Assembly (NCBI RefSeq): GCF_050436995.1
Contig: NC_134747.1
Location: 8,005,501-8,069,500 of the forward strand
Direction: 5' to 3'
DNA length: 64,000 bases
Source of the DNA: Anticarsia gemmatalis
Taxonomy: Eukaryota; Arthropoda; Insecta; Lepidoptera; Erebidae
The position numbers and the translations under genes are program-made. The notes beneath the pieces are model-generated. The model saw nothing but the letters and a program-made list of their open reading frames with translations. It ran no database searches and was not told where the DNA came from. Shown one piece after another: positions 57,791 through 64,000 of the stretch (positions within the stretch are counted from its first letter, which is position 1; every line of letters begins with the position of its first letter).

Positions 57791-59759
57791 CAACACACGG
57801 AAATATATCCTGCCCTCGATACCATAATGTCCGCTTATCTAGTCATACTATGCCACGAGTGGCATCTTAGCGCTGTTGTCCGCAACGAACACTTGTCCGA
57901 GACGTTTTAGCGCTGTTGCGAGTATTTTCACAGTACGATAACGTTACGATATCGATACGAACGAAATATGTGGAAACACGGTGCGGTTACAACTAGAATA
58001 ACTGGGCGACCGGCTAAATAGCGTGGAAATTATCTCATGCTTTTGTCGGGTTTGATTCACGGCCTTTGTGAGGTACAGGTTTGTTTTCCATCAACATTTG
58101 GCCTATCTTTCTGGCGTTAGTTATCAACAGCTACCAACGTAAATATTCCAATTGCCGGTGTCGAATTGGAATACATCAAACGGATGATTAGTAACATCGT
58201 TACACAAACCATGTATCATTGTGATTATTAATGCGATCATATTCAAACCGTATTATTTAACGTTTATGTAAACAAAAAAATTTGGCAAATAATTATATTA
58301 ACTATCGTTAGCCTGTCAGCGATTAGGCAGCTACATACCATTTTCTCTAGGGAGTTACGTTTAATACTATAACAACAGATCACTGAAAGTTTTTAAGAAG
58401 TTGTACTCATTCTGCGTACGAATCTGTTACGCACTTCATTCGTCCATTTGGCAATGACATTGAGGGAATAAAATAGTTGTTGATGTTATTTCGGGTCGGT
58501 TTGTTTGTACAAACTTGCAATCGCCGTGATCACAGTTTAGCACGCACACTTTTAGTTTTACTACTTTTTGAACGATACAAATAATGATCACGTCATTATA
58601 CCGAGACAGATCGACAGATTGCGCAATTTTCAATGAAGTCTATTTTTTTCATTGCAAAATGTACAACTAAATCACTCATCTAAATATGTCGCATTCTAGT
58701 AAAACGTTTAGAAAGTCATTAATTGCAGTCTATGCAAACATATTTCTCATGAGCACATGGTTTTACTCAGTAATGAACCTTTCCCCATAAATAAATGTAG
58801 CCAATCTGCGCTAATCTTGATTTAATTCGCCTCTACATAAAGTTAAACATTAGATATTCCCCGAGAGCAAGTGAGATAACAAGTCAAGATTACAATTTGG
58901 CACAATACTTCACAATGAATGTGCGTAGTGTGCTTAATTTTGGAAGTTTGCCGGTACAGTGCAATTCCTGTGTAACCGGATCAACGGCGGCCATCACATG
59001 TTGCCACTGAATTTTCGAGTTCATTGGACTACTACGTAACGCTTCTACGACTGAATATTTTGTAGGTTGAGGAAACGTTTTACGAATACGCTATTAAACT
59101 CCGTTTAGAAAAAGACTGATTGATCAAAACACAGACATGCCAGAGCTTTGCCAATCACTTATATGAGAGAGTGGGTATGAGGATGTGCTTACGTGAATAT
59201 TACATATTATAGGTACACGTAAAATCAGATTCATGGGTCTTATAAGAATCGATAGAAGAAAATTTACCTAATGTTATATTATAATTAATGGTTTATATTG
59301 TAACTATTTAAATGAACGATATTTAAAGCATGAACAATTTTAAATCGGATAAGATGTTATCTAATTGGAATAGACATTGCAATAATATTGTCAGCGGAGT
59401 GAATGAAAACGTTGGCAGCGACATGATAGCACAAACGCCATGTCTACATATTCAACTCGTGTAGGTATTGCAGCTGAAATGCAAATTGATATAATGCAGG
59501 AAACGTCTGAGTGGGCCTCATAGCGGGAGCCTATAGCCGCATGAGTAGCATAAGTTCGTTTACATACGACAGTCAGACGTATTTGCATCCCAAATGTTCG
59601 GTGCGACCGCTCGTTCGCCCGACTTATCTGTGTACCAGGCAAAATATTACAGTTTGTGCATCGCCACTCGCAATGTGCATAACTGAATGTCAATATAGGA
59701 ATAAAAAAGGCCACCGGAGGCGTTCCCGCGCAATCGAGGCGGATGTGCTGTAAACCAAT
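57791..59759. other. non-coding DNA
   Basis: No gene or repeat is recognised. Two overlapping opposite-strand frames at 59391-59753 (107 and 80 codons) have no recognisable products. CCATAAA is at 58785. Confidence 0.45.
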
Positions 59760-60290
59760 GGGCGAGCAGAGCTCAGCATATTCATAACGATATTACCGCC
59801 GACGGAGCCGCGGCGTCATCATAATTCATACATAATAACCCTTCCGACGACGGCGCGCCGCGGTGCGCCGCCCTGCGTCTCGTTCGCGCCTCGTCTCACC
59901 ACACAAGATGAACAGAGATGCTCGATGCTCAAAATATCATAATTCATAATTTTATTTTTTACGAGCGACGCCAACCATGTTGCAGATACATATTTACACG
60001 TAGTTAATTTTTCCGTTTCACTCTCATTCGACGCGCGAGCCGCCCACACGTGGAAAGAGGAACGTATTTACCAGTTTTAATTTTAATCTGAAATGTGAAA
60101 TTGAAAGATATAGTTACTGGGAATACGAGAAACAGAACATGTTGGGCATGTAAAGACGATGACAGCTATTTGTAATTGGAATATGACGAGACGCGTGCGC
60201 GTGCGCTCGGCGCGTCTCATTCGTCAGTTTATAAATAGAGCTCGGCGTCTGCGCCGTGACGACTCGCGCCATTAATTTATATGAAATAAC
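59760..60290. promoter_or_regulatory. GC/CpG-rich island 20 with hairpin and TATA box
   Basis: CpG-rich cores lie at 59795-59905 and 60185-60270. The second contains an 8-bp stem GAGACGCG (60188-60195) / CGCGTCTC (60211-60218) extended by TGACG / CGTCA, followed twelve bases after the stem by a consensus TATA box TATAAATAG (60230-60238). The predicted start would be near 60260 on the plus strand. No clear initiator is there and no coding exon follows, so promoter activity is unproven. Confidence 0.32.
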
Positions 60291-63200
60291 TGTCGGCAGA
60301 CGGAAAAATAAGTTCGATCGGGAATGGCCTTCTCCACGATAATATTTATGTTTTACGAAGTGGAAGACGGCTCCAATAGTGTTGATGTACGCGCGTCAGA
60401 AACAGTATGTATGGGAGGTATTAACAGGTATTATTGCTGGATTCATACAGACTCCCACTCGCACCACTCAATAAATAAACCGATCGGTTCCTTTCATTTC
60501 TAGCGTATTAACACACTGTAAACTGATTTATTGGAATTTACATACAAATGTGCAGATGTTTAGTCATAAATATAGAAAACGTAAATACTCGGTGAACCTT
60601 TTTGTACTCAGATATGACTGAAATTGATTGAAACAATTTAGGTTTTCATGAAACTCATGAAATCTTACACATACGGCTGTTATTGTGGAACTTAAATGGC
60701 GATTGGGGATGTTTCTTTCCACGTAACTACTTTATAACCGTCACCAAATCCTCCTTCACAGTTCTTTAGAGATTCAATAAACATGTGAAAATACTGATTT
60801 CCAACGATAATAATGTTCTTGAAGTACGCAAAGACAAGTGGTGCATAAATTCGTTAGCACGTGTGTAATCGTCACGAATATACAACGGGCGATAATTTAC
60901 ATCAGTAAATTTTAAAGTTGACATCAGAAAGAACATCTTATAAAGCAATAATTCAAGCACATTCTAATGACTCACCGTCTTATTCAGATGACTACAGATA
61001 CAAGCTCTACACGCTGACTTTATTCGCGTAGAGTTGATTAGAACTAAAATATTTTACCATACTCATTGACAAATAGTTTTCCATAAAGTTGATGATAGTA
61101 CCTACCTAATTTACAACAAAACAACGATTGTAGATAAGTGGCAGTATATAACTCTACATACAAAAATATTACTTGAACTAATTTAATATTGTTTTACGTA
61201 AAAAAATCGTGTATACGCAGGTATATACAAAATAACACAATTGATTCTTATAAAAGTAATGAATAACGAGTGAGCACATTTATTTCATTGCATTTAACTC
61301 TACCATACGGTAAAGTGCCAGAAATTACGACCGTTATTAGTCTTTATACTTACAATATCTCAGAGCAGAATAACAGATACAGAAATGCAATAAAAAGTTG
61401 TCGTTTTAATGAAAGTAATTTTCACATGCAGTTTTATATTAACAAGCCAAAAGTTTGAGATTAATTAAACAATTACAATAACAAGATTTAATATGATTGT
61501 ACATAAGAATATACAGCTAAAGAACGAAGCAAAATATCTCAAGACATATTTTAAGATGATTATCACATTTTTCATTTAAATGCGTAGCTAATGTGAAACA
61601 ATCTATGTCAACAAGTTTTGTTTAGAGTGGGAATCTCTCAAATACCTGGTACAACAGAAAGATATAGTGAAATGGTCGGTGCGTACAATAAGTTGTCGTC
61701 GCCCAACTAATGGACACAGTTCTGCCACACAAGTAGAACTAATAAATGCGTTCGTCAAACGTATTCACGACCACGCACTTTTGGCTACAAAACTACACAA
61801 AAAACTACTACTACTAGAGAAATCATCGACCTCTGTGTGAACATTATATCTTGTAACAAAATATGAAACACCAATGCCTTCGATAACGATCGATAGGTAC
61901 AACACTTCAATTAAAAAATGTATGAAACTTTCTCGAACAATGTGCATAGACAAGCCCTAAAGATTTACAAATGAGATTTCGTTAAACTAAGCTGCTGTAC
62001 AACGTTATAAATTCGACAAATTAATTTCATTCACTAACGAATTCAAAGACTAATCTATACAAAAGATAACCGATATTAACCTAATGGATTCCTGAGTTAC
62101 TCCAAGTGAACTCGTATTTAAAATCTAAAGATATTTAAACACATCGCCCTCGCGCTCAGCTCGCCATAAATAAAATAAATACAAATATTCTCACGTAAAC
62201 GAGTACCTCGAAAGCGTTCATTTACATTTGTGAATGTAATAAATGGGGCATCTTCTTCTAAATACAAAAGTAAACTGACGAAAATAATCTATTTTTGAAA
62301 TAGCGTCTGACTATCTATGATTAGAAACTGTCTACAAGGAAATATATGGCGAATCCGCGTTCCACACATATTTATGTAATGTAATTATAGTCATGTCTTC
62401 AGAATAGAGTAATACTCCGCCGTATACTGACGCGATATTATTGTTATGTCATTATTTGACTTTGCTAGTTCTCTACATAACCATTGTGCAGCACATTCGG
62501 GCGCGCCATTGTAATAATTTATATGAAGTACGTGGGTATAGCAAAAGGGTTGGCACACCTGCATATTCATTCTCATACTTGCCCACAGATTTACGACCAG
62601 GTATTGGACCAACAAATGAGATCTTCCAAAAAATATAATAAGAGCATAACAAAAAGCTCAGCAAGACATGTCAACGTCAGCCGCGCACCATTGGTCCCGC
62701 GAACAAAGAAATATTACCACGCGTTTATTTGTTCTGCTCCACGCCATATTTGTTATTAAAATACTTTTTTGTTAATTTTTGTCTCGACGACTTTCTATAA
62801 TAAACGTACCTACATTCGTTATTTTATAACTACGCTACACTCTTGTATGTATGAGAAAGGAGAACTAATAAAGTTTTCATAATAAAACATCCCCGGAGAG
62901 GCCGGAGAGTCGACTGCACGGAACTTAACACAAATATCATGATACTAATGATACGTTAGTTTATTTAGATTATACTTATCTAGTTTATAACATATTTTAG
63001 TGCACCATAAACAAACATAGCAAGATTTTACAGCTCCTGACGGTCCCGGCTCACATTCGAGCCATTGTGCCTCTTATAATTTTTATTAGGGGCAATCCGT
63101 CTGTCTTGATTTACTTCTTCCCGAACTGACGGATCTTTCATTTAATTTACGGTTCTACCCCAGTGTTCCAAACGTAATAAAATGTTACAAAAACAAGCAA

Positions 63201-63541
63201 AAATTACATAGTCCCATTGGGTGTTTTAACTTTTCTATTTATTTAATAAACAAGTTCATATGGCGTTTTATTTCGATAGAATACACATGTACTAAGAGCA
63301 TTCGCTTTGTTTGCGAGCATTCGTTATGTGAGGAGCATTCGCGAACCTATCTTTTTTTGGCGGACTCTGGAACTATACTATAGTAAAAATCAAAATATCT
63401 GCTTCGTGAATTGGCGACTCAAGAAGAGTAAACACAACAAACGCTTGTTTCGGAAAATAATGCGTCAGGTAAATAAGTATTGCCCTTTGGTTAAATAAAC
63501 AATGCATTGTTATGATGACTGAAATTCAGTCGCGCGATTTA
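60291..63541. other. AT-rich non-coding DNA
   Basis: No gene or repeat family is recognised. A short tandem CCGGAGAGG / CCGGAGAGT pair lies at 62893-62910. A local GC rise occurs around 62670-62700. CCATAAA occurs at 61081, 62164 and 63005. Confidence 0.5.
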
Positions 63542-63700
63542 CAGCCGGTACCTACTACCGAGTATCGAGATATTGGGGTTTAAAATGTATTGTTAAAATT
63601 ATTCCTACGAAACCCGCCAGAGGCGCTGGTCAGTTTTTCATATAAAATGTGTCGATAGCTCGCTGTTTGTATAGTCGATAGTAATACGAAATCGCCCGTC
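63542..63700 (+). repeat. dispersed repeat family X, copy C
   Basis: It shares the ordered landmarks of 17558-17715: CCGAGTATCGAGATATTG, AAAATGTATTGTTAAAATTA, CCAGAGGCGCTGGTCAG, TCGATAGCTCGC and TAGTCGATAGTAATACG. It is a single copy without the duplicated right half seen at 17.7 kb. Confidence 0.62.
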
Positions 63701-64000
63701 TGTTGGTATTTCCCTAAAGTATATCAGCAAGACGCCACAAGTATAAGATATGACATTTTTACAATAAGGTACCAAATATTAACCCCGGTTGCGACCAATT
63801 TTAATGACTTTGCGGATGAAAAATAGAATAAACCTTTTCCTCAAGGTGTTAAGTGCACAAGAAAACTGCTATCACTTGGATCACCAAGGCAAAAAGAACA
63901 AAATCATGTTTGATCTTAGGCGTTGCAAGTTGATTCAAAGAATAGATTACGGAGACTAACAATCAAACAAACAAACTCTTTCAATGAAAACCGTCGATAT
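63701..64000. other. AT-rich non-coding DNA at the window edge
   Basis: Nothing is recognised in the last 300 bases. Confidence 0.5.

Noticed and set aside
62420..62430. CGTATACTGA, resembling part of the Hox-cluster microRNA iab-4
   Set aside because: Only about ten bases match and the surrounding sequence does not fold into a precursor; it cannot be used to place the window in the Hox cluster.

Overview
The window looks like nuclear DNA of a ditrysian moth or butterfly, most probably a noctuid-type moth. It is AT-rich (roughly 60-65% by eye), eukaryotic in texture, and has no long reading frame on either strand; the longest is 143 codons and is not recognisable. The lineage call rests on dispersed repeats known from lepidopteran genomes: a tRNA-headed SINE at 18413-18640, the tail of a second SINE family at 7021-7270, a Helitron with intact 5' TC and 3' CTAG ends at 49526-49797, and several smaller families. 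The family names come from memory and no database was searched.

Layout. 1-6640 is single-copy DNA with GC/CpG-rich patches near 2.0-2.1, 2.6-2.7 and 4.6-4.8 kb. 6651-8661 is a four-layer nest of transposons: a palindromic element, a Tc1/mariner-like relic in its central TA, a third inverted-repeat element in the TA at the relic's left edge, and a truncated SINE inside that. 8662-17557 is repeat-free as far as I can see. 17558-18640 holds a cluster of repeats. 18641-29414 is again repeat-free, with two hairpins (21167-21235, 22641-22672). 29415-30560 is a near-perfect 450-bp foldback followed by a repeat carrying a TGAGTCA octamer array. 30561-49525 is interrupted only by two short old repeats (33187-33337, 39433-39668). 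49526-50684 has the Helitron and another old repeat. 50685-63541 is single-copy, with the densest CpG-rich blocks at 53.1-53.8 and 59.8-60.3 kb. A third copy of the 17.6-kb family lies at 63542-63700.

I could not support any intact protein-coding gene, functional tRNA, rRNA, known microRNA or CRISPR array. The only recognisable coding remnant is a decayed Tc1/mariner-type transposase fragment (7651-7857, minus strand).

Interpretation (inference): a window with no evident genes, few transposons and about twenty GC/CpG-rich islands set in AT-rich DNA with homeodomain-type sites is what one expects of a long intron or intergenic desert of a developmental regulator. Sequence alone cannot say which gene it serves. 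The clearest directly visible structures are the nested palindrome at 6.65-8.66 kb, the 450-bp foldback at 29.4 kb, and a perfect 13-bp stem hairpin at 22.64 kb.
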